A stretch of 64,000 nucleotides of DNA. Origin: Platynereis dumerilii (taxonomy: Eukaryota > Annelida > Polychaeta > Phyllodocida > Nereididae). Position numbers and translations under genes: made by a program. The notes under the pieces were generated by a model. That model had not been told where the DNA came from. It did no database searches and saw only the letters and a list, made by a program, of their open reading frames with translations. The stretch is taken from assembly GCA_026936325.1 (NCBI GenBank), contig JAPTHN010000011.1, forward strand, positions 39,156,629 to 39,220,628, read 5' to 3'. This document shows positions 45,931 through 58,557 of this stretch, in pieces; positions within the stretch are counted from its first letter, which is position 1; every line of letters begins with the position of its first letter.

Positions 45931-46680
45931 GGTAGGGGATTTGAACCCAGAACCTCATAGCCAATGGTTACACACACAGTAGGGTGGTCCAAAAACACTT
46001 TCTTCTAAATTTCTCTGATTTGAATCTTGTATTGTGATTTTATATCTATAGAAGGTATTGAGTAAAAATTTCAGCAAAATCAATTAATATTTAGAGGTGG
46101 CACAAAGCCATTGAAGTTTAACATGCGATTCCCCTGCAGCAGACCTCAAAATCATCGATATTTGCAAATCTTGCAAAAATGACCAATTATTTTGATCAAA
46201 TAACGTGGTATGTCAAGGATGCCCAATCGAGTCCTGATATTCTTTATGGCTTACAAAGTTTCGTAGAAGGACAGCATATATATTACATAGGTCAATTATT
46301 AAGCATTTTTTCATAAAAACAGGTAAATATTTCACTTACTATGAATAATAAATCAAAAATACCCTCCAGATATTACTTTGCCATGCCAACTTTATCATAT
46401 ACTAAAAAAAACGCAAAAAAATATTCACTTCAGAGAAAGATCTGGGAAATTGACAATTTTTTCAGTTGCGCCAATGGGGAATTACATGATAAACTTCAAA
46501 GACTTTGTGCCACCTCTAGATATTAACCGATTTGCCTGAAATTTTGCGTGTGTTTGTTTTACTTATGTGGTCATCAATTTCTACTTTCAAATTGGGGGTT
46601 TTACAAGATTTGATTTTTCCCATAGGAATGTGGACCACCCTAACACACAGGCACTGTTAGCCATTAGGTCACAAGGTGTT
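45931..46680 (-). repeat. tRNA-derived SINE split by a hAT MITE
   Basis: On the minus strand CTTGTGACCTAATGGCTAAC (from 46677 downwards) is an A-box-like head, and GGGTTCAAATCCC (45936-45949) is the B-box. The two lie on opposite sides of the MITE at 45980-46642. With the MITE and one copy of its 8-bp duplication disregarded, the spacing of the boxes becomes tRNA-like. Confidence 0.6.
45980..46642. mobile_element. hAT-type MITE (663 bp)
   Basis: Perfect 12-bp terminal inverted repeats, TAGGGTGGTCCA, flanked by the 8-bp direct repeat ACACACAG (45972-45979 and 46643-46650), as expected for hAT. A second inverted pair (TTTAGAGGTGGCACAAAG type, 46084-46107 and 46503-46526) lies symmetrically 104 and 116 bp inside the ends. 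No transposase frame. Confidence 0.88.
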
Positions 46681-47465
46681 GTATATTGAGTCTCTTCGAT
46701 TATCATTGTGTATTTGTAGTCAGATTTGAAGGTCAATCCCAGAAGGTTAATCCTGGATTTCCTAGTCGTAAGACCCAGTTACCTGAAATAGCTGGATCAC
46801 TGATCTGCGAATTTCGAGGCTTAGATTTTTTTAGTGAAACTTTCCATGTGAAAGTGTCAAATTCTAATATTGATAATCAGCTGTTCACACTCATAGTATT
46901 TACAGTATCCAAGGACTGATAACCTGAGTGTTAAAGTGACCCTTGGCTATTATCTGTCCAATTTCTTATCTGTAACAGTTTGTATTTTCTTGTTTCTGGT
47001 CATCGATAATGACCGATAATGTGGGTTCACCGTCCAGACACCCGAATCGATCCAGACAGTTATCTTTTTATTATTACTAGAAGGAGAACATTAAATCAAA
47101 AGTTTTGACGGCTACTCACCAACTCAGAGGTCAGCTGCTCGTAAAAGGACAGAATGAAGATTGGCAGTAAATCTTCACAAGTTGATTGCTCCTTCTGAAA
47201 TGACCCAAAGCAAAGACTTGGTCAGCTGATATCAGAATTACACACAGTGATGATCTATTGCATGATTTGGACATCAGTTGGATATCAGTTGGACAGTAGT
47301 TGAAATGACAGTTGCATCTTTTTTGACATTTGAATGTTTTTGAAACAATGGATGCATTGCTGAAATTAATTTGGATGCTGATGACTTCCTGAAGACAATA
47401 TGTACGTGGGAGAGAATTCATCCGCTTTCTGACATATGAGATTATATTGTTTTGCATTGTGACAG
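46681..47465. other. Upstream of host exon
   Basis: No exon can be recognised. The sequence just before 47466 ends TGACAG with only a weak pyrimidine tract, so it is either intron or 5' leader. Confidence 0.4.
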
Positions 47466-49950
47466 TGATGACAAAGTGACATCTGAAAAAAATTGCATGA
47501 AAATGGAGGTGAGCGATAATGCAGAGCCACCAGTGGAGCCATCAGTGGAGGACATTGTGAGTGTTTGTTACGAGTACTTGAAACAGCATGTGGAGACAGA
47601 GCATCTGAAAAAAGAGAATGTCAAGAGACAAAATGGGAAGACAGGGTTGGGTGGGAAGGCTAATGGATCACCTGAGGGCCTTAACCCAATTATCAAAGAA
47701 TCATTAGGATTATTAAAAGAGGCAGACGACAGAGGGACAAGCGAGAAGACTCGCGGTTGTGTTGACAGGAGAGGTGACAAGGAATGCATAAGAACCACAG
47801 CGGAGGAAGAATCCCAAAGAGAAATAAAGACAGGCCGGCTTGCCGAGAAGACAGGTAGGATTGCCATCGAGACAAGTGGGATTGCGTCAGTGATTGATGC
47901 CCGAGATGTAACACAGCGCAATGTCACCAATGGCTTTCGCCAATGTTGCGGACCAAGTTGTTGTCATGGTGTCAAATGTGGATACATAAAACTACACACT
48001 TCAGTTAGAACTATGTTTAAACAAAATGGAAAGTGTGAAGAGCCGCAAGGTTCGAGCAACATGATTAAAAGTGACAATGATTCCAAAAGACTTGGCAATG
48101 AGACAGCAAACATTCCATCTAGCGTTGGCCCTCATATTGCTGTATTGCAAAGTGAAGTGTATCAAAAGCCAGTCGATACAAAGCAACAGACATTACTCAG
48201 CCTTTGTGCCAACCACCCACCTCCAGGTTGTGCAGGAGATGTAGGAAGTTTCACAAAGCGATCAAATTTCAAGGAGATTGGAAATACTATGAGAGCGGAT
48301 TCAGAAAGCGATGTCAAAAGTAACAGACAGACTCTAAATCGTGTCCTTGCAGAAGATGGAACTGCCCTTCAAGGTCATTTGAGTCCTGAAGGTCAAGTTG
48401 ATTCAGAAGGTCACAGGAAGGAAGGGGGAAATGGGACAGTCGTTAATGGGAGCAAATGCCAAGCTGTGGTTCAAGAGAGTGTGAAAATGTTGGATGGGCA
48501 ACTGGAGGAGTTGCGGAGTCTGATTTCATCCCTGGAGAACTTATCACAAGGCCTTGATGCATCGGAATGTGCCAATCCCGACAGCCCCTACACAAGTCGA
48601 CAGACAACACAAGCGAGCCAACAAGACCGTGATGGATGCCGCTTAGTGATAGAAAGTCCTGCTGCATCTGGAAGTGAACGTTGTCTTGGCAAGGCGGAAA
48701 CTGCTTCAGAAGGTCAGACTTGCATTTTGCCAGATGCTGGGAGCAAAAACACAAAGGAAGTCAGTAATAGGTGCCTGGTGAGTTATGAACAGGTCCACAG
48801 CAGGTTTACAGCCACCCAGTTGTTTCCAACAGCTCAAACCCTAACTAACATAAAGGATGGCAACCACACTTGTAGGACAAGTATAGGAGCTGGCAATAAT
48901 ATGGGGACCGCGGTGACGTCACAATATGGCTCTTCGTCAAATAGTCTGACTGGTGGCCATGGGTCTGACAAGCGACATGAAATTCGCCTTTTGGAAAAAG
49001 GAAGAGGACTAGAGAGACTGACTGCTTTTCTTCGTGATGGGAAGAGTAGTGACAAAAGGGGGCTTATCAAAAGGCACAATGACATTAATACCAGTCCAAA
49101 GAGAAGCTGGTCAGCGGCAACGTCTAATGGTTTAAGGAATCTGCACGAAAGGACGCTATCGTTACAGATGAATTATGACGTCCTCAGCGGCAGCAACCAG
49201 CAAGAAGATGGCATATTGAGCGGAGGGGTGGGCTACATTGAGGACAGGTCACTGCAATGTTCCCAGGAGGCCCTCGACGGAAGTTGGGACACTCCAGACT
49301 CGGAACAGGGTCATCGCTGGTCAATGGAATCCCTTAATGGCAGTCTCGACATTGACCTCATTGCCCGGGTCACGGGCCATGGTATTGGCGACGAAATAAC
49401 CTCAAGTGAAATGTCGTCCGAGAGCGAATCCAGTGACGAGGAAAATAAGACATGCAAGACATTGACTCTCCTTCCTAGAGCCCTGGAGACTGAGACCAGT
49501 CCCCGCAGAGGTCCCCTCAGTGTCGATGAAGTAGCCGAGATTCTGCAATGGGAAAGGCTTCAAAGGAAACCCGTAAGCAAAGTTCAATCAGGTCAGAGGT
49601 CATCGCACCGGAAGCAGATTGAAGTGACATCTGGTGCTAACGAGACCAAATCACGTGGCCAGTGGTATAAAAATGGAGAAATTGTGGGTGACAATAGTGA
49701 AATAAAGTGCAGGGAAGACAAATGGCATGGAAATCATGCTTCTGCACCGAATGGCCTGCAGTCAAAATGTGGCATCAAAAGAGATGGGCTGCACATGAAA
49801 AAGACTAGGATGAAAGGCAAGCATGTTGATTCAAGGAATAAAAGTAAAGCTTCTGCTTCTACCAGCAGGCAGATATCTAATGAGAATGATAAAAGAGTGA
49901 CTGTCTCAAATTTAGCAGAAAAGAAGAATGCCACCTGTGTCTCTTTGAAG
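47466..49950 (+). CDS. Large exon of an unrecognised host protein
   Basis: An open frame of about 830 codons, far longer than chance in this AT-rich DNA. It runs from an acceptor-like CATTGTGACAG to a donor-like CTTTGAAG|GTAGGC at 49950/49951, and the frame closes soon after the donor. It is probably one exon of a larger gene. If it is the first coding exon, ATG 47503 (AAAATGG, good context) or 47497 would start it. I recognise no domain. The product is hydrophilic, rich in Ser, Lys, Gly and Asn, and probably largely disordered. It includes a serine/acidic run (SSESESSDEE, about residue 655) and possible helices near the start (SVEDIVSVCYEYLKQHVE) and at 49525-49570 (SVDEVAEILQWERLQRK). Residues about 465-518 are copied at 58768-58926. 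Function unknown. Confidence 0.8.
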
Positions 49951-50318
49951 GTAGGCAAGAACTAATAAAGTGTTTGTTTAAGAAATGCTAAAGTGTGGCT
50001 CACTTTTTGTCTTATATTTGTTTTGCTAAAAGCTATGGGACTGTGTTTTGGGTATTTGATTACTTGGAATAAGCCACACTGAGCCACAGGATATTCTTGA
50101 GAGATGACTACATTTATTCCTTCTTTTTTCTCTAAATCAACACTCAAGGACCTGTAGACAGGCTGCTTGAGTGTTCTTGGGAGACAGAAATGTCCTGATA
50201 AAAAGTACTTGACACTGTGTTGTACGAGATGTTACTTGAGTCAAGTGGTAGTTAGGCATGACACCGGTCATTTACTTCTATATCATTCTATATCATTCCA
50301 CATCAATCTACAAGGAGA
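49951..50318 (+). other. Probable intron start
   Basis: Begins with the GTAGGC donor-like sequence. No further coding signal before the hAT element. Confidence 0.4.
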
Positions 50319-51389
50319 CAGGGCCGGCCTTAGGATGTGCGGGGCCCAATGCGAATCCCCCCCCCCCAAAAAAAATTACTGCTAAAAAATTAACTGAATC
50401 ACTTTGGTGATGAAAATACTGTAGTAGGCCTATAGATATTCCTAATGAATTAGTAATGATCGAATGTTTGCTAATGATGCCCTTAGAAGAAAAAAGTTTC
50501 CCCAAAAATTGGTTAAACAAAAATCCCTCAAAACACTAGAATCACGGTCATACCAGGTTAGTCATGTCGTTCTGGTGGTACAACAGATGGAAAATTTCGG
50601 TTCAGCTTTGCACATTGTTGGTTGCAAATTTTGATCTTACTTAAATTCGTAACCAACAAATTTGTGATCTTCGTTAAAAAGCGTTCCCAAACACTGAATT
50701 ATAGAAGGCCTCTATGTGAAACTTTGAATAATCCATCATGTCCAAGGCAAGTTTGTAGCATCCAACTTTGAGACTTCTTTAATTTGCCATTAACTGGGGT
50801 TGACTTCAGATCTCATTTGAACACAAAATTTGAGAAGTTTGGAGAGATGATACGTGCTGAACATTAACTGAAGCTTACAAAACTTGCCAGTTTCATATAT
50901 CATCTCCGTTGCGGCATCATCTAAAAAAAATTCATCTATATATATATATATACATTGTATATCCTTTTAAAATTGGACCTACAGCCTGCTTGCTGTATGT
51001 ATGGCAGCTCAGGTAAATGTTGGGCCCCGCAGTTGTTATGCTGCAAATATTTAACTATACAGTCTTTCACACTATTCTTTTCAAGTAATGACATTCAGCT
51101 TAAATCTTAATTGCGATCCACAGTGACACTTCAATTGTAGGGAGTCTTTTGCTATTGATTGCAATTTGTTTTTGAAGTGGTCCTGGTCCAAGTGGATTAC
51201 AGAACAAGGGCTAATTGCTAAGCAGGGCAATCCAGGCTGGCCAGTTTGCTGAAAATGCTGTCAATCCAGGAAGAGCTAGCTTTATGGTATATGCAATTCT
51301 GCATTCTTCTAGTCTATAGGGTGCGGGGCCCCCAAGAGTGCGGGGCCCGATGCAGCTGCATCGGTTGAATTGGCCTAGGGCCGGCCCTG
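50319..51389. mobile_element. Non-autonomous hAT element (1071 bp)
   Basis: Terminal inverted repeats CAGGGCCGGCC(T/C)TAGG, 15 of 16 matching, flanked by the 8-bp duplication CAAGGAGA (50311-50318 and 51390-51397). GTGCGGGGCCC occurs near the left end (50337) and twice near the right end (51321, 51338), followed there by the palindrome CGATGCAGCTGCATCG (51348-51363). No transposase frame was found. It sits just inside the presumed intron. Confidence 0.92.
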
Positions 51390-51397
51390 CAAGGAGA

Positions 51398-53339
51398 AGT
51401 TGTTCATGGCTGTTGGAGTGTGCTGATACAACAGATATTACAAATGCCTCAGGTCTTACTTATGGGAATACCTGTTAGAGCCTATTTGGAGGTAAATCTT
51501 TTTGAGAGGACTATACATTTGCTTGGTGTTCAAGTGTATTACATTTTATTTGCTCAGAAATTTTGTGAACACATGGGGGTAGTCTATTACTTTTGTGTGG
51601 CTGCAGGTGTGTTGGGGGATCAGGTTTCTTGAAAAGTCCCTTTTATATCCTCTTACATGTTGGTGTGCTAAGAGAATCTTTTCAAGTATCATAGGGTTGC
51701 ATAGTGATTTATAATGCTGTAAAATTTAGAGCCTCCTGTACATAAACTCAACTTCAAATTGAATACATTGAAAGGATAAGTGACTTTAATGATGTGACAC
51801 ATCCTCACTTGTTATAGCACATTAAGGCCAATTGACACTGCAGTGGGTCTGCTGTCTCAGTATGTTGCTTTTCCATGTCACACCTCAGGTGATTTATAGA
51901 TTTTTTGAAAGGCTTTGGATCACACCTTGCTGGAAGTCCACTGCCAAAATGACCATTGCATTTTTAGAAGGTTTTTTGATACTTTTAGAATGTGACAGCC
52001 TTGTAAAATACTTTGCTTTTCTCTCAGAAATGGTCCCATTAAACAGCTAATGGTATTTTTATATTAACTTACTTCAATGTGGCGCCAGGACAGACAATTC
52101 AAAATCTTGAGTGCTTTTGCAATGTGGTAGCCTTATTAGCCCTATACATATGTGGTTAAATGCTTCGATTTTCTCTCAGAAATTGTCCCATAAAACAGCT
52201 AGTGGTATATTTTTGTCTTATCAAGTTCAGACATTTAAAAATCAAAGTCAAATTAATATCATATTATATTTTTGATTCTCGAGTTGGGCCTTGGCATGAA
52301 AACTACCAAAATTCAAGAGGTACGAGATGGGGCGTAAAACACAAACTCACTCAAGAGGTTCGAGTCACCAGCCCTATGGAATCAGCTGCTCTTGTTGTGT
52401 ATAGCGTGGCCATTTGCACGTATTTCCTAGAATGTTTGACCACCAACCACAAGCAACCAGACTAACTATCAGGTCATTCACATGTCCAATATCCCCCCAG
52501 ACATTGATCTTATCAGCCAACCACATCATACACTCTGCACATGCTCTTGTGAAATTGAGACGTCTGCGGTTTCAGCTACCAAGAAGTTATCAAGAGGTCA
52601 TCAAGTTGCTAGTAATTCAATTCTATTCAGTTTCTGTTGTACCAGGGCTATTCTATTCTATTCTATTCTATTCTACAATACGTTCTATAACGCGATAGAA
52701 AGTTTAGTTAATTATTTTCAGAGTTGCGGATTTTGAATGGTTGATATAATGATATGCTAGCAGGATGGAGTGGTTGACTTCATAAAAATGACATTTAAAA
52801 ATTGCAATGTACATAATTATCGAACTCTGCAAGTGCGAAAGACAGCACACTGGTTAATGATTAAAACAGCTTTTTTTGTTGCAAAGAATCTTTCTACTTT
52901 TTAGAGGTGGAGATGCATCTTGTTTAAATCAAAAGAATGTCCTTACAGCTGTAACAACAAACAAAATGTCTCTCCTGATCTATAAAACTGCTTGGTCCAC
53001 CTTAAACAAAACATGGAAATCTTTACTGATGTACTAAAAACAAGGAATCAAACAATTTGTCAATCAAGCTGTGTTTGGGTGTATATGTGCCACTTGCTGT
53101 TTTGTTCTCCTGTTATAAATGGCACTGCTGACAACCACTGACAGTGACAAGTGGTTCTGTTCCTCCCTGGTCCACCCTGCCCTTACAGATTGCTCAAGCT
53201 GATTCGATCAAGCCTCAGAGAATGAGACAGGGAAATGACAGCACTGCTCAATTCTGCCAATTTGTCTTTGGACTCCCAGGGACATTGATCTGGACCACAT
53301 AATTCTGTGCCATGGATGGAGTCCTTATTGGAGATGGAT
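51398..53339. other. No gene recognised
   Basis: No supported gene. A (TTCTA)n microsatellite is at 52650-52675. Confidence 0.4.
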
Positions 53340-53830
53340 GCCGGTGGCTTCAACAGCATCGGTATGCATATCTCAACCTTTAGTTGTTATGTCAACAGCA
53401 TCGCCATTAAAACATATAACAGCATCAATACTGCTTCATATATTTAGTTGCGGAATGACTTCCAATTTTGCAACAACATTAACAATAGTGAGTGACATGA
53501 GCAAAAGACGCAACAACTCAGCATTTATAACAACAATGTTACAAACATAAGTGACACTCGCAGATATCTGGTTCAGACAACAGCATCGACTGCAACATTT
53601 TAGTTGCATCAACACCATTTTACAGATGTCGTGTCAACATTAGCATGTATCATCTACAACAGTACCAACCACATCCACCAAACAAACTGCAAACACACAT
53701 AATATCATATCTTCAAAATGTAAAACTGCATGAACATCAAAAGAATCCTGCAACACCAACGACACAAGACACAGTGCCAAAACAGCCAGAAAGTGATGTC
53801 AACCAAGCCAAGTTACCCAACCAGCCATAA
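53340..53830. repeat. Degenerate CAA/CATC-rich tract
   Basis: Loose repetition of CAACAGCATC, ACAACA and CATCAA on the plus strand, without a fixed period. Complementary in composition to 54710-55090. Confidence 0.45.
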
Positions 53831-54709
53831 GTGGACAGAAAGTGATGTCAGTCCGTTGAGCACCAATCTGCCTCCAGCCACTGCCAACCACTGCCAGCCA
53901 GGGTGGAACGTGCATCTCTGAATTGGACAGAAATGAGATTATGGGGCTGCATGGGCTTTTCTCTTCTCTTGATGGTTTTGTGCCGAATTCCTTGTATTCC
54001 CCTCAGGGTGGTATCTGCCTGTATGTCCTCCACTTGTCATACACAATGTGGACTCAGTGAATCTCACACAGACCTTGATCAGGATGATGGGATCCCATCT
54101 TGTGATATCCCACGAAGTTCATATCTGCACTGATTCCATCACTTGTGTCACATAAATCTGGTAGCTGTCTGATCAAGTTGAGTAGTCTGTTGTATGTTAT
54201 GGAGATTGTGTAGAGTATAATGGCATATCCTATTGAGTGTACCATCCATCCACATACATTTAGTGTAGAAAACTTGCATTATAAGAAGTTGAAGTGGTCC
54301 TTGAATTATCCTGTATTGCAGGAATGCAGCTTTCAAATCACAACCAATTTGAGATGGCGGTCTAAAATTGTACTTTCGTAAGCTATATCGAGGACAATTT
54401 CAAGGCTGGTTATCCAGAAGTGTTTGGTTCAGATTTCTATAAATTTCTGAAATATGCCATTGTTATGGTCTTCTGAGATCTGGTGTAAGCCTTATCTTAT
54501 ACTTGTCATCCTGGATTAAGTTGATTATGTAAGATTTACTTTCTGTAATTCAGCTTAAGTCTTGCAACATATCAGATGACAGGACATGTTTCTTTCAGAC
54601 ATAATTAGTGTCATTTTGGATTTCCATTGTTTTGCAAACATCTGTTACATTTCTGCACCATATCACTTTGTTTGTGACGCATACGTTTTGTAATTGTAAC
54701 TGTTGTAGA
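53831..54709. other. No gene recognised
   Basis: Spacer between the two degenerate repeat tracts; nothing assignable. Confidence 0.35.
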
Positions 54710-55090
54710 AGAGCCTACTGATTTTACTGTTGATGCCACTGATGTAGTAATGATGTTGGTAGGAGTGATACAGATTCCACTGATATTTTTGGAACTGATG
54801 TTTTTGATACCAATTTTTGATGCTGCTGGTGTTGTTGATACTGAAGCTTTTTGACGGCTGGTGCTATTGATAGATTGTATTTTAAAAAATGTTAATTCTG
54901 GTGATGTTTACATTGATACTGTTTTAATGTGTCAATGTTTCTCTCAATTGTTGATACTGCTCCTGCCATGGATGCACCAATGATACAACTTATACTGTTG
55001 ATGTATCTGGTATATATTTGATGGAGCTGATGTTGTTGATGGTAATCTGCACATGCTCATTATTGTTCTGTAGATTTTCTGATGTTATAA
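54710..55090. repeat. Degenerate GTTGAT-rich tract
   Basis: Repeated TGTTGATACTG, GATGTTGTTGATG and similar words on the plus strand, the complement of the type of words found at 53340-53830. Confidence 0.5.
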
Positions 55091-55398
55091 CATTTCACTT
55101 TGAACAGTGCTGAGATTGCAGACGCTGCTAAATCAGATGATGTTGAGAAGTGTTTCTATAGCATCATTACAACCAATGCATGTGTAGCATGCCTTCTATT
55201 AAGCCTAGATGGGAGGCTGGGCTGCTTCACTCTGGGACAGATTGAGTGGGAAAACAGTTGAGTAAATTAACAAGACCGTGTGATAGAAGCCCATAGGACA
55301 TGGAGGGTTCGACAGATTCTCTGTGAACTATTGATGAGTGGGCTGAGGATATGAGAAATGGGCTGTTCGCGTGATAGACTGCATGTGTCTTCAACTAA

Positions 55399-56222
55399 TG
55401 GCTAGTTCTCACGAGAGTGGTTAAGTGACGGCGAAGTTGTCCAGGTGCCAGGAACTCAAGTTTCGCCTACTTTCGGCGTTTCAAGCCATTTTTGGACAAT
55501 TATATAATCAATTAGAGGTTATAAATCGTCGTGGATGGGTCCTAGGACGACGAGGCACTCGTTTTCAACGCCGAATCGCTCGTAATTGGAGCCGTAGCAA
55601 CCCCCAAAGAGGAGCAGGACTGTGTCGGCGAGTTGTCAGAAGCCTCGACGCAGTTCCATTGCTTCAATGTTAAACTAGATTCGCCCAAGGAGTCCCTTTC
55701 TTCGCCCTAGCATGCTGTTGCTTCGCCCTAGCATCCTCTTACTTCATCCTAATCTTCAATTACGCCCAAGCAAATACATTTTACGGTGAAGCAAGTGCCT
55801 GTTTCGGCGTTTAAACAGCCTGTTTGCGTCGGCGAGTTGTTCTCTTTTTTCGCCGAATTTCCATTGACTCAATGATAAGTAGCCTCGCCCAACCTGCCTC
55901 TAACTTCGCCCAACCTGTCTCTAACTTCGCCCAAGCTGTCTCTAACTTCGCCCAATCATTTTGGGGGTCTTTCTGGTCTTTTGCATCGTGGCTTCTTCCT
56001 TCGCAAAGATTCAACCGGTTGAATCTTTGGTGAAGCAACTTCTTGCCTCACCATAGGGTCATGTGACTTCTAGGAACTTTTGGCGAGGAAGTTTAAGAAG
56101 CGCCGTAGACGAAAATATCGTCGCCGAATTGTTGAATCTAGCTTAAGAACCTCCCACTTTCCTGGAAAAGCAAGAAGCGCCGCAACAGGAACCCTCTGTT
56201 ACGTCTCCATGAGAACTAGCCA
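55399..56222. mobile_element. Non-autonomous Harbinger relative of 19001-24773 (824 bp)
   Basis: Ends are TGGCTAGTTCTCACG and TGAGAACTAGCCA, with TAA on both sides (55396-55398 and 56223-56225). The last 60 bp closely match those of the large element (TTTCCTGGAAA, ACCCTCTG, TACGTCTCC). The 24-bp perfect palindrome of the large element recurs at 56005-56028, 194 bp from the end. A 21-bp unit (CGCCCAACCTGTCTCTAACTT) is repeated four times from 55886. There is no transposase gene; the large element's enzyme is the likely mover. Confidence 0.93.
55886..55960. repeat. 21-bp tandem repeat in the small Harbinger element
   Basis: CGCCCAA-starting units at 55886, 55907, 55928 and 55949. TTCGCCCAA also occurs singly in the left subterminal part of the large element near 19267. 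Confidence 0.88.
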
Positions 56223-56225
56223 TAA

Positions 56226-56649
56226 CAGATGCGATGGCCCACATTGCCTGTGATGATGTGCTAATCACTCAATACTGTCATCACATGTCTTATTTCCTTG
56301 CTGGTCTGCTGTACTGTTACAGTGGCTCCATTGCAGCAACTTGACCAGTCACTCCGACCAGTCCCAACTGACTCCCTCAGGTATTTATTACTCAGGTAAC
56401 TGAATCATAGATTTCACCAATTTCATAACCCTTCATAATGTGATTGTTTTTGTTTCATTTATCACCCTTCACAGCCTATAACACTGATTGATTGTTGTAA
56501 TGGTAGTGATTAAATTTGCAGGATTCATCCACACGTGTGAATCTGGTGATTTAATTACCAGGTTAAATTGGTTTGCCCTTCCAATCATGCTACAGTAAAT
56601 ATTTGGCTATGACCTTAACAGCTATATTGGCTTACTGGGTTTGTGTAAT
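56226..56649. other. No gene recognised
   Basis: Nothing assignable between the Harbinger relative and the LINE tail. Confidence 0.4.
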
Positions 56650-56927
56650 TGATTTTATTTATTTATTTATCAAATATATTTACAATGGGTGGCACTATTC
56701 AGTACAACTGTTTTTCAAAGTGGCCCATTGCAATGCATACAAAATGTAATTACAAATTGTTTAAAAACATAACAGTGTAAAATGTGATTAAATTAAGTGT
56801 AAAGTATAAAATACATCTAGAATTATATAAAATTATATAAAATGACTAGTCATTACATAACTAAAAATATAATACATATATATATATACAAATTATTACA
56901 AGACTAAAAATATACTAAACATATAAA

Positions 56928-57413
56928 TCATAGCACCATAACATATTTCCGAACGTGACTCTTAAAGGTATCTATGCAACTAAGATCTTGGATATTGTGA
57001 GGGAGTGAATTCCACATTGATGCCCCAGTATACATAAGTGTTTTAGTTGCAGTTTCGTTTCTGACTAGGGGTACATAAACATTGTTAAAATTTGATGACC
57101 TAGTTTGCCTCATTTGAACTTCACATTCCATAATAACATTGTTACATAAATAGAGTGGGGCTTGACCATGTATACACTTAAACATAAGTAGTAAACAGAA
57201 ATAATTAAACCTTTGTTTGACAGACATCCAACCTAGCCTTCTAACAAGCTCAATACCTCTAACATTAATGTAATCAAATTGATTGGTAATTACTCTAGCC
57301 GCATAATTTTGTATTCTTTGAATCTTATCTAAATTACATGATGTTGTATTTCCCCAAACAGTTAAACAGTAATCTATAGTTGGTTGGATAGTAGAGTTGT
57401 AAATTTTTAACAA
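56928..57413 (-). pseudogene. LINE ORF2 C-terminal part
   Basis: About 160 residues continuing the RT. Motifs are LKIYNSTIQPTIDYCLTVWG, then IQRIQNYAARVI, and finally MWNSLPHNIQDLSCIDTFK. It is read in a different frame from 57418-58557; the two meet within a few bases at 57413-57420, where a single frameshift is inferred. The WNSL motif recurs in the LINE at 9888-11470. Confidence 0.88.
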
Positions 57414-57417
57414 TATA

Positions 57418-58557
57418 TCATTTTCTAATTCTAGCTAACAGACCAACCTTCTTAGAGAGCTTGCTACATACATCATTAACATGGTGGTCCCAAGACAGAG
57501 ATTTTTCTAGTGTTACACCTAAATATTTTGCTTGTCTAACTTGTAAAATTGGAGCATTTTGTAAAGAAATGCTTAAACAATTTTCATCATCCAATTGAGA
57601 GTACTTATAATTTGAAGCGATCAACATTGTATTGCACTTGTCTACATTAAGTAGTAAATTGTTACCATCATACCAGTTGTGGACATCATTAACACATTTT
57701 TGTAAGTTGTCTGAGATATCATTTACATTATCACCAGTACAATAGACTAGGCAGTCATCAGCATATAAATTACAAGTTCCTAGGTGCACATGTTGGCTAA
57801 TATCATTAATAAATAACATGAATAAAACAGGACCTAATACTGAGCCCTGTGGAACACCTATGTTTATATTATACACATCTGAAATTTGAGTACCACATTT
57901 AACAATTTGTTTTCTGTCTGAGAGGTAAGATTTAAAAAATTCACTTTCTCTTTCATGAATACCATAATAGGTTAACTTCTCCAACAAAATAGCATGATCA
58001 ATGGTATCGAAACATTTTCTGATATCTAGCAGGCAAACACCTGTAAATACATTGTCACTTAAGTTTTCTAACCAGTCATCAACAACTCTATGGAGGCATG
58101 TTTGGGTATTATGATATTTCCTATACGCTGACTGATCAATAGATATAAACTCATTTATTACCAAATATGACATTAATTGCATTTGTATAATTTTTTCAAA
58201 AATTTTAGCAACATGAGAAATAACAGAAATAGGTCTATAATTGTTTTTGTCCTCTTTACAACCCTTATTTTTATATACAGGACTAACCTTGGCAAATTTC
58301 CAATCACATGGTACAGTAGAAGTGTCAATCGAGGCATTAAATAAATTAGTCAACATAGGTGCAATAACTTCGGCACTAAGATGTAGCAACTTGGCATCCA
58401 TACCTAATACATCAGTGTTACTAACATCTTTAAGCTTTTTGAGTTGTTTTAAAACATCAATGCAATTTACTCGTTTTAATTTAAAGGTAACATCAGATTT
58501 TGGACCTTTCCATGGAATAGTTTTTACTTTAGTCCCAATCTGTCTTGCAACATTCAC
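57418..58557 (-). pseudogene. LINE reverse transcriptase (ORF2 central part)
   Basis: A 379-residue frame on the minus strand. In order it has the NNYRPISVISHVAKIFEKII block (105-124), CFDTIDHAILLEKL (182-195), GVPQGSVLGP (234-243) and the catalytic YADD (265-268). YLGVTLEKSLSWDHHV follows near the end. This is a CR1/L2/jockey-group RT with its conserved residues kept. The N-terminal endonuclease is absent, so there is no complete ORF2, and a frameshift ends the frame at 57418. Confidence 0.92.
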
